Below are positions 22,824 through 31,999 of a stretch of DNA of 64,000 bases, piece after piece. Each line of letters begins with the position of its first letter. The first letter of the stretch is position 1. Position numbers and translations under genes: made by a program. Under the pieces are notes generated by a model. That model searched no databases, was not told the origin of the DNA, and was given only the letters and a program-made list of their open reading frames with translations. The stretch is from Lutimaribacter salitolerans (GTDB taxonomy: Bacteria; Pseudomonadota; Alphaproteobacteria; Rhodobacterales; Rhodobacteraceae): contig NZ_JBHUDD010000155.1 in assembly GCF_042677865.1 (NCBI RefSeq), positions 3,193-67,192 on the forward strand, written 5' to 3'.

Positions 22824-24200
22824 TCAGTTGATGATGATCTCCGGCCCCATGAAGGTGGTGGGCAACCATGTCGATATGGCCGGGATATACGTCACCAGGA
22901 TCAGGAAGACGAACAGCACCGCCAGGAACGGCAGCGACGCCCGCACCACCCGCATCATCGGCATCCCCGCCACGCCCGAGGTGACGAAGAGATTGAGACC
23001 CACAGGTGGCGTGATCATCCCGATCTCCATGTTCACCACCATGATGATGCCCAGGTGGATCGGGTCGATCCCCAGTTCGATGGCGATGGGAAACACCAGC
23101 GGGGCCACGATCACGATCAGCCCCGAAGGCTCCATGAACTGCCCGCCGATCAGCAGGATAACGTTGACGATGATCAGGAACACCCACCAGTTGAACCCCG
23201 CATCCAGCATCGCCGAGGCGATCTGTTGCGGTATCTGCTCATCGGTCAGCACGTGTTTCAGGATCAGCGCGTTGGCGATGATGAACATCAGCGTGACGGT
23301 CAGCTTCCCCGCCTCGAACAGGGTGTTTTTCGTATCACGGTGAAAGAACGCCGTGACCAGCGCGATCGGCTTTTGCAGCAGCGTCAGGTTGCGCTGCCCA
23401 TCGGTCCGGTGCAGCGGCCCCATGTCGCGATAGACGAAACTGGCGATGAAGAAGGCATAGACCGCCGCCACCGCCGCCGCCTCGGTCGGGGTAAAAATAC
23501 CGCCATAGATGCCGCCAAGGATGATCACGATCAGGAACAGGCCCCAGCCCGCGTCAAAGCCCGACTCCAGCACCTCGCCCCAGCCCTGCCATTCGCCCTT
23601 GGGCAGGTTGCGGACCTTGGCGATGCCATAGATCGTCAGCATCAGCATGGTGCCCGCCATCAGCCCCGGTATCACGCCCGCAAGAAACATCCGTCCCACC
23701 GACACATCGGTGGCCGACGCATAGACCACCATCACGATGCTGGGCGGGATCAGGATGCCCAGGGTGCCCGCGTTGGCGATCACGCCGGCGGCGAAGTCCT
23801 TGGAATACCCGACCTGCCGCATGCCCGCGATCACGATCGACCCGATCGCCACCACCGTCGCCGGGCTGGAGCCCGACAGCGCCGCGAACATCATGCAGGC
23901 AAACACGCCCGCGATCGCCAGCCCACCGGGGAAATGCCCGACGATGGCGATGGAAAAGCGGATGATCCGCCGCGCCACGCCGCCGGTGGACATGAAGGTG
24001 GAGGCCAGCACGAAGAACGGGATCGCCAGCAGCGTGTAATGCCCCGCCATCGCCTGGAACAGCGTCTGCGCGATGGACGCCAGCGAGGTATCCGACAGCA
24101 CCAGCAGGAACAGGATCGAGGACAGCCCAAGGCTGACCGCGATCGGCACGCCGATCAGCATCAGGCCGATCACCATGATAAAAAGAATGGCAACTTCCAC
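22824..24200 (-). CDS. dctM: TRAP transporter large permease (DctM)
   Basis: Main membrane channel subunit of a sodium-driven TRAP importer for organic acids. The 458 residues contain about 12 membrane segments, with the family patterns PFFVLASTFMSTGGVARRII, FAALSGSSPATVVAIGSIVI, NAGTLGILIPPSIVMVVYAS and, near the end, GMITPPVGLNLFVTSGVAG. It is about 30 residues longer than typical; the extra length lies in a cytoplasmic loop around residues 255-290 (YRDMGPLHRTDGQRN). It follows dctQ by 3 bp and ends the operon. The ligand cannot be inferred from the permease. Confidence 0.95.
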   Translation of the reverse strand: MEVAILFIMVIGLMLIGVPIAVSLGLSSILFLLVLSDTSLASIAQTLFQAMAGHYTLLAIPFFVLASTFMSTGGVARRIIRFSIAIVGHFPGGLAIAGVFACMMFAALSGSSPATVVAIGSIVIAGMRQVGYSKDFAAGVIANAGTLGILIPPSIVMVVYASATDVSVGRMFLAGVIPGLMAGTMLMLTIYGIAKVRNLPKGEWQGWGEVLESGFDAGWGLFLIVIILGGIYGGIFTPTEAAAVAAVYAFFIASFVYRDMGPLHRTDGQRNLTLLQKPIALVTAFFHRDTKNTLFEAGKLTVTLMFIIANALILKHVLTDEQIPQQIASAMLDAGFNWWVFLIIVNVILLIGGQFMEPSGLIVIVAPLVFPIAIELGIDPIHLGIIMVVNMEIGMITPPVGLNLFVTSGVAGMPMMRVVRASLPFLAVLFVFLILVTYIPAISTWLPTTFMGPEIIIN

Positions 24201-24203
24201 GGA

Positions 24204-24893
24204 TCAGTCTCCCCGGTTCATGTGGGCCACCTCGTCGATGGCCTCTTCGGCTTCATGGCTCACGATCAGGGTCTGCGCCTGACCGGTCCAGATGCGCCAG
24301 GTCGCCTGCACAAAGCGGAACAGCAGCAGCGCGATGCCGAAAGGCAGGATGAAATAGGGGATGAAGCGCGGAATCTTCTCGTATTCCTCGCCCTCGTTCA
24401 TCAACGGCTCGATCCAGCGCAGCCATTCGGGCAGCGGGATATCCACCACCTCGTACCAGCCGCGGTAATTGGTCATCCGCATCTCCTGCAGCCCGGTGGG
24501 AAACCAGCGGCCCGTGGTCTGCGGCAGGTTGGCGAAATTGGCCCAGTAATCCCAGGCCCCCTTCATCAACAAACCCGCATAGACGATGCAGACCGCCCCG
24601 GCGGTCAGCGCCAGCATCCGGCGCACCGGCGGCGAGAACAGGTTGATCACCGCATCCACACCCAGGTTGGCGGTGATCTTGACCGCATAGCTGATGCCGA
24701 ACAGCACCAGCCATGCGAACAGAAATGTCACCGCCTCGAGCCCCCAGATCAGCCCGGTATTGAACACGTACCGCAACACCACGTTGATGAAGGTGATGAT
24801 CGTCATCGCCCCCAGCAGCAGGGCGATCACGGTTTCCTCGATTTCATGGACCAAGCGGCCCAGCATTGTCTGCGGCTCGTATCGTGCGGACAT
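24204..24893 (-). CDS. dctQ: TRAP transporter small permease (DctQ)
   Basis: Four-span inner-membrane subunit that partners DctM. The 229 residues show TVIALLLGAMTIITFINVVL then RYVFNTGLIWGLEAVTFLFA, the conserved start of DctQ, two more spans and a cytoplasmic acidic tail (SHEAEEAIDEVAHMNRGD). It contains a long periplasmic insertion of about 60 residues between spans 3 and 4 (RWFPTGLQEMRMTNYRGWYE), longer than in classical DctQ. It lies between dctP (88 bp away, with a hairpin) and dctM (3 bp). Confidence 0.93.
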   Translation of the reverse strand: MSARYEPQTMLGRLVHEIEETVIALLLGAMTIITFINVVLRYVFNTGLIWGLEAVTFLFAWLVLFGISYAVKITANLGVDAVINLFSPPVRRMLALTAGAVCIVYAGLLMKGAWDYWANFANLPQTTGRWFPTGLQEMRMTNYRGWYEVVDIPLPEWLRWIEPLMNEGEEYEKIPRFIPYFILPFGIALLLFRFVQATWRIWTGQAQTLIVSHEAEEAIDEVAHMNRGD

Positions 24894-24930
24894 GCCAGCA
24901 CTCCTCCCCCAAGAATCACGGCAATCGCAT

Positions 24931-24963
24931 GGCCCGGCCCGCGCGCGGTGCGGGGGCCGGGCC
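24931..24963 (-). terminator. Intra-operon hairpin between dctP and dctQM
   Basis: Perfect 10-bp inverted repeat GGCCCGGCCC / GGGCCGGGCC with a 13-base loop and no T run. Such hairpins after the binding-protein gene usually raise its mRNA level over that of the permeases. Confidence 0.7.
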
Positions 24964-24981
24964 GACCGGCAAGGCCGGAGC

Positions 24982-25986
24982 TTAATGCTTGGCGTTGATC
25001 GCCTGCGCGGCGTCGATGTTTTCCTGGCCCACGTCCTCGACGAACTCTTCCCAGACGGGTTTCATCGCATCGACCCAGACCTGCCGCTGCTCTTCGTCAA
25101 GCTCGCGGATGGTGCTGCCGGCGTCCACGATTGCCTGACGCGCCTGATCGTCCACCTCGCCCACGACGGCGTTGCGCTCGGTCGTGACCTCGTTCAGGAT
25201 CGTGGCCAGCTGGTCGCGCACGTCGGCATCCAGGCTTTCCCACCAGTCCACGCTGGTCACGACCATGTAGTCGATGATGCCATGGTTGGTTTCGGTGATG
25301 CCATCCTGCACCTCGAAGAACTTCTGCCCGTAGATGTTGGACCAGGTGTTTTCCTGCCCGTCCACGACGCCGGTCTGCAACGCGCCGTACACTTCCGAGA
25401 ACGCCATCGGCTGCGGGCTGGCCCCCATCGCGGCCATCTGCGCCTTGAGCACGTCGGAATTCTGCACCCGGAACTTCATGCCCTTGGCATCCGCCGGCGA
25501 GATCAGCGGCTTCTTCGCCGACATCTGCTTCATCCCGTTGTGCCAGAATTCCAGCCCCAGCAGGCCGCGACGGGTCATCGAGGCCTTCATCGCCTGCCCG
25601 GTCTCGGAATTCTGGAACTCGTCCACCGCGGCGATGTTCTTGAACATGAAGGGCAGATCGAAGATGCGGAACTGCTTGGTGAACTGCTCGAATTTCGACA
25701 GGCTGGGCGCGGCCATCTGCACGTCGCCCTGCAACATCGCCTCAAGCACCTGGTCGTCGTTGTACAGCGTCGAGTTGGGGAACACCTCCATGCAGGCGGT
25801 GCCGTCCATCTCGGTGTTCACCCGCTCCATCAGCATCGTGGCCGCGATCCCCTTGGGGTGGCGGTCGGTGTTGGTGACATGGCTGAACTTGATCACGATC
25901 TCGCCGTCGTCGCAGGCCGCAATCGCGGTCTGGGCAGTGGCAGAGATGGCAAGTGCCATTGCGGCAGTGGTCATAAGCGTTTTCAT
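24982..25986 (-). CDS. dctP: TRAP transporter substrate-binding protein (DctP)
   Basis: Periplasmic receptor of the TRAP system, 334 residues from the ATG at 25986 (GGGAGGAGA upstream); the longer frame to 26304 is not coding. A Sec signal peptide (MKTLMTTAAMALAISATAQT AIA) is cleaved near residue 23. The mature protein begins DDGEIVIKFSHVTNTDRHPK, the standard DctP opening. The ligand-contact arginine lies in KGMKFRVQNSDVLKAQMAAM, and VYGALQTGVVDGQENTWSNI is the second family hallmark. A carboxylate ligand is likely given the conserved arginine; its identity is unknown. It is first in the dctPQM operon, with operator-like palindromes upstream. Confidence 0.94.
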   Translation of the reverse strand: MKTLMTTAAMALAISATAQTAIAACDDGEIVIKFSHVTNTDRHPKGIAATMLMERVNTEMDGTACMEVFPNSTLYNDDQVLEAMLQGDVQMAAPSLSKFEQFTKQFRIFDLPFMFKNIAAVDEFQNSETGQAMKASMTRRGLLGLEFWHNGMKQMSAKKPLISPADAKGMKFRVQNSDVLKAQMAAMGASPQPMAFSEVYGALQTGVVDGQENTWSNIYGQKFFEVQDGITETNHGIIDYMVVTSVDWWESLDADVRDQLATILNEVTTERNAVVGEVDDQARQAIVDAGSTIRELDEEQRQVWVDAMKPVWEEFVEDVGQENIDAAQAINAKH

Positions 25987-26172
25987 GGGTCTCCTCCCTA
26001 GAGTCCTCTGGTCCTCGGCACGCCCTTCGGGCCTGCGCTGTGCATGACCCTGCCCAAACCTGCGAAAATGCTCAAGAATTTGTGATGTCTGCCGGAAAAG
26101 ACGCCAATTTGCCCGGGCTTTCAGCAGGTTAGGAATGCACACCACACATGGCGGCCCTGCATTCTGCCAACT

Positions 26173-26223
26173 TTGTGCGGATATCCGCACAAGCACTGCG
26201 CCAATTCGTGCGAAAATCCGCAC
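26173..26223. promoter_or_regulatory. Two palindromic operator candidates upstream of dctPQM
   Basis: Site 1 is the perfect 20-bp palindrome TTGTGCGGATATCCGCACAA (26173-26192). Site 2 is GTGCGAAAATCCGCAC (26208-26223). Their centres are 33 bp apart, about three helical turns, placing both on one face of the DNA. A weaker match (CTGCGAAAATGCTCAA) is at 26060-26075. They lie between dctP and the Mth938 gene; no regulator gene is adjacent. Confidence 0.75.
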
Positions 26224-26251
26224 ATGCAGCCAGCCTGCGATTCCCCCGGCG

Positions 26252-26605
26252 TCACACCGGCAGCGCCGCCAGCGCCACGCGCCGCCCTTCGGACAAAAGC
26301 ACATTGTAGGTCCGGCAGGCGGCGGGGCTGGCCATCACCTCGACCCCGATCCCCAGCTCTTCCAGCCGGGCGCGCAGCCCGCGTGGCGCATGGGCGATAT
26401 CCGCCCCCATCCCCAGGAATATCACGTCGACATCCCCCGCCAACGCCTCAAGCGCGGCAGTATCCTCCAGCCCGACCCAGCCGCGGGCACGCGCGCCGGT
26501 AGCGATCATCGCGCCCTCGATCACCTTGCCGTCGACACGGAAAAAGCCCGGGCCATAGCCCTCGACCGGGACGGCGTTGTCATAGCGGATTTCGTTCAGT
26601 TCCAT
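26252..26605 (-). CDS. Mth938-like domain protein (DUF498, NDUFAF3 family)
   Basis: A 117-residue single-domain protein. MELNEIRYDNAVPVEGYGPG, then WVGLEDTAALEALAGDVDVI, FLGMGADIAHAPRGLRARLE and GIGVEVMASPAACRTYNVLL match the Mth938 fold, including the conserved ASPAACRTYN segment. Eukaryotic relatives assist complex I assembly; the bacterial role is unclear. It is the last gene of the yajC-secDF group, 25 bp past the TauE/SafE gene, a linkage common in Rhodobacteraceae, so a membrane-protein assembly role is plausible but unproven. Confidence 0.85.
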   Translation of the reverse strand: MELNEIRYDNAVPVEGYGPGFFRVDGKVIEGAMIATGARARGWVGLEDTAALEALAGDVDVIFLGMGADIAHAPRGLRARLEELGIGVEVMASPAACRTYNVLLSEGRRVALAALPV

Positions 26606-26630
26606 TTCGGCAGCCCCGGTTTGATGTGTT

Positions 26631-27383
26631 TCAGTCCCAGATCGGCAGTCCGCTGATCGCAGCGGCGATGATCACCACATAGGCCACCCCACGATACAGG
26701 CGCGCGCGGGATGGTTCAAACACCCAAGCGCCCAGCAGGTTGCCGATGATGTTGGGCAGCGCCATCGCCAGCCCCAGCACCACCGGGACCCATTCCAGCC
26801 GCGCCTGCACCGCCAGCAAACCCAGCAGCAGGATGTCGTAACCGTACAGATACAGCATCGTGTTGGCCCGGATCGACGCAGGCGGGACCGGCGCGGACAT
26901 ATAGAGCAGGATCACCGGCGGCCCGGGCAGGCCCGCCACACCGCCCAAAAAGCCAGACGCCGCCCCGGTGCCCGCCATCACCGGGCGCGACATCGGGCCG
27001 GTATAGCGCAGCCCAAGGCTCAGGATCAGCGGCACCGCGATGGCCAGACCCGACACCGCATAGCGAAACAGATCGGGCGACACCCGCACCAGCACCGCCA
27101 GCCCCAGCGGCAGGAACAAAGCCGACCCCAGCAGCAGCCACCCCACCTGCCCCGGATCGCCGTCCCGAAACGCCCGTGGCAGGTTCGGCGCAGGGCCGAT
27201 CATGTCCATGATCACAAGAATGATCAGCACCCAGACCGGGGGCACCACCATCGCGGCAAAGGGGATGAATATCAGCGCCGTGCCAAAGCCGGAAAAGCCG
27301 CGCACCACGCCCGACAGCGCGGCACCCAGCACCAGCAGCCACAGGCCCTCGATCCCGAGGGCCTGCGAGACGATGTCAGGCAT
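26631..27383 (-). CDS. TauE/SafE family permease (sulfite/organosulfonate exporter-like)
   Basis: Inner-membrane protein of 250 residues with eight predicted spans. It starts at the ATG at 27383, which overlaps the secF stop by 8 bp (ATGCCTGA); the longer frame uses TTG. The opening GLWLLVLGAALSGVVRGFSG followed by FGTALIFIPFAAMV and the internal GTGAASGFLGGVAGLPGPPV carry the two inverted glycine-rich repeats of the family. Members export sulfite, sulfoacetate or similar anions, and substrates vary. Its insertion between secF and the Mth938 gene is translational coupling rather than functional evidence. Confidence 0.88.
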   Translation of the reverse strand: MPDIVSQALGIEGLWLLVLGAALSGVVRGFSGFGTALIFIPFAAMVVPPVWVLIILVIMDMIGPAPNLPRAFRDGDPGQVGWLLLGSALFLPLGLAVLVRVSPDLFRYAVSGLAIAVPLILSLGLRYTGPMSRPVMAGTGAASGFLGGVAGLPGPPVILLYMSAPVPPASIRANTMLYLYGYDILLLGLLAVQARLEWVPVVLGLAMALPNIIGNLLGAWVFEPSRARLYRGVAYVVIIAAAISGLPIWD

Positions 27384-28344
27384 CGACGTTGGCAAACTGG
27401 TTGCCGCCGGTGTTGTCCGGCTTGGTCCAGTCGCGCTTGACCCCCAGCATCAACAGCGTGGTCGAGGCCACGAAGATCGAGCTGTAGGTGCCGATGATCA
27501 CGCCCCAGATCATCGCAAAGACAAAGCCGCGGATCACGTCGCCGCCCAGCACGAACAACGATCCCAGCGCGATCAGCGTGGTCACCGAGGTCATGAAGGT
27601 CCGGCTCAGCGTCTCGTTGATCGACACGTTCAGCACTTCCTTGAACGGTCTTTGCTTGTACTTGCGCAGGTTCTCGCGCACCCGGTCGAACACAACCACC
27701 GTATCGTTCAGCGAATAGCCCACGATTGTCAGCAGCGCCGCGATGATCGCCAGATCGAACCGTATCTGAAGCTCGGAAAAGATGCCGATGGTCAGCACCA
27801 CGTCATGCACCAGCGCCACGACGGCCCCCACCGCAAACTGCCATTCGAACCGCAGCCAGATGTAGATTAGAACCGCGCCGATCGCCAGCACCACAGCGAT
27901 GACAGCCGTCTGGATCAGTTCGCCCGACACCTTCGGGCCCACGGATTCCACGCTGATGAACCGGATCTCGGGGGCATAGGTGCGCAGCGCCTCCTGCACG
28001 CTGTCGATCACCTCGGGCGTCACCGATTCCTGCCCGTCCTGCGCCTGGATGCGGATCATCGCCACGTTCTCATCGTCGCCAAAGGTCGGGTCGAACACCT
28101 CGGTGATGGTGATATCGCCAAGGCCCAGCGGCGCCACCGCATCGCGATAGGCGCCCACATCGACCGGCTTGGGGCTTTCGGTGCGGATCGTGGTGCCGCC
28201 CCGGAAATCGATGCCGTAATTCAGGCCCTGGATCAGGAACGACCCCAGCGCCACAACCATCAGCACCGCCGATATCCCCAGCCACAGCTTCGCGCGGTTG
28301 AAAAAATCAAAGCTGGTGTCGTCGCGGATCAGTTTCAGGCGCAT
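27376..28344 (-). CDS. secF: Protein translocase subunit SecF
   Basis: Accessory Sec subunit that with SecD uses the proton gradient to pull proteins through SecYEG. The 322 residues have a first span, the periplasmic P1 opening GLNYGIDFRGGTTIRTESPK, then five spans with the diagnostic NDTVVVFDRVRENLRKYKQR and SINETLSRTFMTSVTTLIAL. Length is normal. The secD stop is followed after one base by its ATG, and its own stop overlaps the TauE/SafE start by 8 bp, so the three are translated as a unit. Confidence 0.97.
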   Translation of the reverse strand: MRLKLIRDDTSFDFFNRAKLWLGISAVLMVVALGSFLIQGLNYGIDFRGGTTIRTESPKPVDVGAYRDAVAPLGLGDITITEVFDPTFGDDENVAMIRIQAQDGQESVTPEVIDSVQEALRTYAPEIRFISVESVGPKVSGELIQTAVIAVVLAIGAVLIYIWLRFEWQFAVGAVVALVHDVVLTIGIFSELQIRFDLAIIAALLTIVGYSLNDTVVVFDRVRENLRKYKQRPFKEVLNVSINETLSRTFMTSVTTLIALGSLFVLGGDVIRGFVFAMIWGVIIGTYSSIFVASTTLLMLGVKRDWTKPDNTGGNQFANVDA

Positions 28345-28345
28345 C

Positions 28346-30010
28346 TCAAACCTCCAGGGTTTTGGGGCGGCGGCGCTCGAACCACAGCACGACCAGCAAT
28401 CGGGTGACGAAAAAGGCGGTAAAGACCGATGTCATGATCCCCAGCCCCAGCGTGATGGCAAAGCCACGCACCGGGCCGGACCCCATGACATACAGGATCA
28501 GCGCGGTGATGAAGGTGGTGATGTTGGCATCCACGATGGCGCTCATCGCCTTTTCATAGCCCAGCTCGATCGCCCGCGCCGGGCCGCGCGCGGTCTTCAG
28601 CTCTTCGCGGATACGCTCGAACACCAGCACGTTGGCATCCACCGCCATCCCGATGGTCAGAACGATGCCCGCAATCCCCGGCAGGGTCAGCGTGGCCCCG
28701 ATCAGACTCAGCAGCCCGAACAGCAGCCCCACGTTGACCAGCAGCGCCACGTTGGCAAAGACCCCGAACAGACCGTAACTCAGGAACATGAACACCAGCA
28801 CCGCGATACCGGCCACGATACAGGCCGTGGTGCCCGCCGCGATACTGTCGGCCCCCAGTTCCGGCCCGATCGTGCGTTCTTCCAGAAACTCCAGCCCCGC
28901 AGGCAGGGCCCCCGCCCGCAGCAGCACCGCAAGCTGCGTCGATTCCTCGACCGTGAAATTGCCGGTGATGATCCCCGACCCACCGGGAATATGGCTCTGG
29001 ATCACCGGGGCGCTGATCACCTCGTTGTCCAGCACGATGGCAAAGGGGTTGCCGATATTCTCGGCCGTATAGTTGCCGAACCGCCGCGCGCCTGTCGGGT
29101 CAAAGCGGAAATTCACCGCCGGCCGCCCGTTCTGATCGAAGGCGGGCTGCGCATCCACCAGTTCCTCGCCGGTCACCACCGGGGCCTGTTCCAGCACATA
29201 GAACACCCCCTGCTCGTCCAGCGAGGGCAGCAGCTCGTTGCCCGGCCCGGGCGGCATGTCGCCATTGTCGGTCCGTGTCACCACCGGCTGAAAGGTCAGC
29301 TGCGCCGTGGTCCCGATGATTTCTTTCAGTTCCGAGGCACTGCCGATCCCCGGCACCTGGATCAGGATGCGGTCCGACCCCTGCCGCTGGATCGTCGGCT
29401 CGCGCGTGCCGACCTCGTCGATGCGCCGCCGGATGATCTCCAAAGCCTGCGCCACCGTGCGCTGATCCATCGCCGCGCGTTCGGCATCCGACAGGCGGAT
29501 CACCACATCGGCACCTTCCACCGACACGTCGATATCGCTCGACCCGGCCGATGCCACGCCCGACACCGGACGCGACAGGCCGCGCACCAGCGCCGCCGCC
29601 TCGCCCGCCATCTCGGGCCGCTCGTTCAGCCGCACGCGCAGCTCGTCCGGCGCGCCCTCCTGCAACCGGAACGTGCCGATCCGCCCGCGCTCTTCGCGCA
29701 GCAGAGCCAGCACTTCGGGCCACATCGCGGTGATCCGGCTTTCATAGACATCCGCCACCTGCACCTCGGCCAGCAGATGTGCACCGCCGCGCAGGTCCAG
29801 CCCCAGGTTCACCAGCCCCGACGGCAGGAACGACGGCCAGCGCGAGGCCTGCTCTTCCAGCCCTTCGGCCACGCCGCCCGCCTCCAGCGCCGCCCGCGCG
29901 TCATTCGATGTCTCGACCCGCGTGTAGAACCCGTTGGGCAACGCCAACAGCAACCCGACCGCAACGACGGTCCAGATCACCAGACGTTTCCATAGATCAA
30001 TCTGCATCAT
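28346..30010 (-). CDS. secD: Protein translocase subunit SecD
   Basis: Partner of SecF with six spans and a large periplasmic P1 domain. The 554 residues open with a membrane anchor (LVIWTVVAVGLLLALPNGFY), then LVNLGLDLRGGAHLLAEVQV, the conserved P1 motif, an RIDEVGTREPTIQRQGSDRI segment, and the membrane part with GIVLTIGMAVDANVLVFERI then REELKTARGPARAIELGYEKA. Two adjacent ATGs (30010, 30007) are possible starts. It lies 65 bp after yajC and one base before secF. Confidence 0.97.
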   Translation of the reverse strand: MMQIDLWKRLVIWTVVAVGLLLALPNGFYTRVETSNDARAALEAGGVAEGLEEQASRWPSFLPSGLVNLGLDLRGGAHLLAEVQVADVYESRITAMWPEVLALLREERGRIGTFRLQEGAPDELRVRLNERPEMAGEAAALVRGLSRPVSGVASAGSSDIDVSVEGADVVIRLSDAERAAMDQRTVAQALEIIRRRIDEVGTREPTIQRQGSDRILIQVPGIGSASELKEIIGTTAQLTFQPVVTRTDNGDMPPGPGNELLPSLDEQGVFYVLEQAPVVTGEELVDAQPAFDQNGRPAVNFRFDPTGARRFGNYTAENIGNPFAIVLDNEVISAPVIQSHIPGGSGIITGNFTVEESTQLAVLLRAGALPAGLEFLEERTIGPELGADSIAAGTTACIVAGIAVLVFMFLSYGLFGVFANVALLVNVGLLFGLLSLIGATLTLPGIAGIVLTIGMAVDANVLVFERIREELKTARGPARAIELGYEKAMSAIVDANITTFITALILYVMGSGPVRGFAITLGLGIMTSVFTAFFVTRLLVVLWFERRRPKTLEV

Positions 30011-30075
30011 AGCCTGCCCGCCTCCCTGCCCGTCATTCCGGGCCTGTCACACTGTCGCCGCCTGCGCGGCGCGGA

Positions 30076-30360
30076 TCACTTGGCCTCGGCCGGCTCGGTC
30101 TTGGTCAGCACCTGCGCGATGGTCGATTTCACCACCCGCACGCGCACGTTCTCGGACAGTTCCACCTCGATCTCGTTGTCATCCTTGACCTTGCTGACCT
30201 TGCCGATCAGCCCGCCCTGCGTGACGACCTGATCACCCCGGCGCAGTGCCTCGACCATCTTCTGATGCTCTTTCAGCTTCTTCTGCTGCGGGCGGATCAA
30301 CAGGAAATACATGATCGCAAAGATCAGGATAAGCGGAAGAAACTGGGCAACGGCGTCCAT
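30076..30360 (-). CDS. yajC: Preprotein translocase subunit YajC
   Basis: Small single-span partner of SecDF, 94 residues from the ATG at 30360; the upstream extension to 30405 is rejected because the family begins at MDAVAQFLPLILIF. It has one membrane segment, FLPLILIFAIMYFLLIRPQQ, then the family core KMVEALRRGDQVVTQGGLIG and KVSKVKDDNEIEVELSENVR. It is the first gene of yajC-secD-secF-tauE-mth938. Confidence 0.95.
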   Translation of the reverse strand: MDAVAQFLPLILIFAIMYFLLIRPQQKKLKEHQKMVEALRRGDQVVTQGGLIGKVSKVKDDNEIEVELSENVRVRVVKSTIAQVLTKTEPAEAK

Positions 30361-30701
30361 CTGGGGTGTCCTTATGAGCAAATGGGAACGCGCAATGGGG
30401 CACACCCCCGCGCGAGAATTGGCCGGAACCTATGTGCGCGCCTGCCGTTTTGCAAGCCGAACCGGGGGCGCTCGCGGCAGACCCCGCGGCATGCGCAAGG
30501 TTACACACCCATAAAGGCGGCGCGCCCGCAGATCCGACCCTCAGGACCGGCCTCCGAACAGGATCAGACGGCGCGAGGCAAGCCCGAAATCTGACCATCG
30601 CGGTGCGTATGGGATGTGCATGCCTTGTGCATACCCCTTTTCCCGCCCCGCGTTTTGGGGCAATAGGGCCGTGAATTCGTCACTCCAAAGGGATCAGACC
30701 C
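30361..30701. other. 341-bp divergent intergenic region between yajC and serS
   Basis: No gene found. It must hold the promoters of both flanking transcription units, but no strong consensus box is evident. Two direct repeats TGTGCAT (30615-30621 and 30626-30632) start 11 bp apart, one helical turn, about 75 bp ahead of serS. An AAAGGGA ribosome site precedes the serS ATG. Confidence 0.5.
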
Positions 30702-31994
30702 ATGCATGACATCCGTGCCATCCGCGAAAACCCGGCCGCTCTCGACGCCGCCCTTTCCCGTCGCGGGGCCGAGCCTGCATCGGCCAAGCTATTGGAACTG
30801 GACGAAAAAAGACGCGCGGTGATCCACGCGGCGGAAACTGCGCAGGCCGATCAGAACCGCGCCTCCAAGGACGTGGGCGCGGCCAAGTCCAAGGGCGACG
30901 AGGCCGAATTCGAACGCCTGCGCGCCCTTGTGGCCGAGAAAAAGGCCGAGGTCGCCGAGATGCAGGCCGAGGCCAAGGCGCTGGATGCGCAACTTACTGA
31001 TTTTCTTATGACTTTGCCCAACACCCCACTGGCTGACGTCCCCGACGGTGCCGATGAGGATGACAACGTCGAACTCCACCGCTGGGGCACCCCGAAAACC
31101 TTTGCCTTTGATCCTAAGGAACACTTTGAAATCAAGGGCGTAAAGCCCGGAATGGACTTCGAGACGGCGGCCAAACTGTCTGGTTCGCGCTTTGTCGTCC
31201 TGACCGGCGGCGTGGCCCGCATTCACCGCGCCCTGGCCCAGTTCATGCTGGACCATCATGTTGAAAACAATGGTCTTTCCGAGACATGGACACCCGTTCT
31301 GGTGCGTGAAGACATGATGCTGGGCGCCGGTCAACTGCCGAAATTCGGTGAAGACAGCTATCAAACCACAAACGGCTGGTGGCTCGTCCCCACCGCCGAA
31401 GTGACATTGACCAATATTGTCAATGGCTTGACGGTCGAAGCGGACACTCTTCCCCGCCGCTACGTGGCCCATACCCAATGCTTCCGCTCCGAGGCGGGCA
31501 GTGCGGGCAAGGACACCTCGGGCATGCTGCGCCAGCACCAGTTCGAAAAGGTCGAAATGGTCTCGATTACTCTTCCAGATCAATCTCTTAGCGAGCATGA
31601 GCGGATGACGAAATGCGCCGAAAGCGTGCTCGAAGCGCTGGAACTGCCCTATCGCACGATCGTCCTGTGCACCGGCGACATGGGCTTTGGCGCGCAAAAG
31701 ACCCATGATATCGAGGTCTGGCTATCCGGTCAGAACACCTATCGCGAAATCAGCTCTGTCTCGGTCTGCGGCGATTTTCAGGCGCGGCGCATGAACGCCC
31801 GATTCAAGCCCGAGGGCGGCGGAAAACCTGAATTCCTTCATACGCTTAACGGATCGGGCCTCGCCGTGGGTCGCGCCCTTATCGCGGTGCTGGAGAATGG
31901 CCAGCAAGAGGATGGCTCGGTCGAGCTGCCCGCTGCGCTGCACCCCTATCTGCGCGGAAAGACCCGGCTTTCGCCCGACGGCACCCTGTCCTGA
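30702..31994 (+). CDS. serS: Serine-tRNA ligase
   Basis: Class II aminoacyl-tRNA synthetase charging tRNA-Ser. The 430 residues contain the N-terminal antiparallel coiled coil that grips the long variable arm (about 30-105), motif 2 TQCFRSEAGSAGKDTSGMLR followed by QHQFEKVEM, and motif 3 LNGSGLAVGRALIAVLENGQ then ELPAALHPYL. Length is typical. It stands alone with a strong hairpin 5 bp after the stop. Confidence 0.98.
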   Translation: MHDIRAIRENPAALDAALSRRGAEPASAKLLELDEKRRAVIHAAETAQADQNRASKDVGAAKSKGDEAEFERLRALVAEKKAEVAEMQAEAKALDAQLTDFLMTLPNTPLADVPDGADEDDNVELHRWGTPKTFAFDPKEHFEIKGVKPGMDFETAAKLSGSRFVVLTGGVARIHRALAQFMLDHHVENNGLSETWTPVLVREDMMLGAGQLPKFGEDSYQTTNGWWLVPTAEVTLTNIVNGLTVEADTLPRRYVAHTQCFRSEAGSAGKDTSGMLRQHQFEKVEMVSITLPDQSLSEHERMTKCAESVLEALELPYRTIVLCTGDMGFGAQKTHDIEVWLSGQNTYREISSVSVCGDFQARRMNARFKPEGGGKPEFLHTLNGSGLAVGRALIAVLENGQQEDGSVELPAALHPYLRGKTRLSPDGTLS

Positions 31995-31999
31995 AAAGC

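Noticed and set aside
28298..29995. 565-codon plus-strand frame over secD
   Set aside because: Antisense to secD, which is certain from its motifs.
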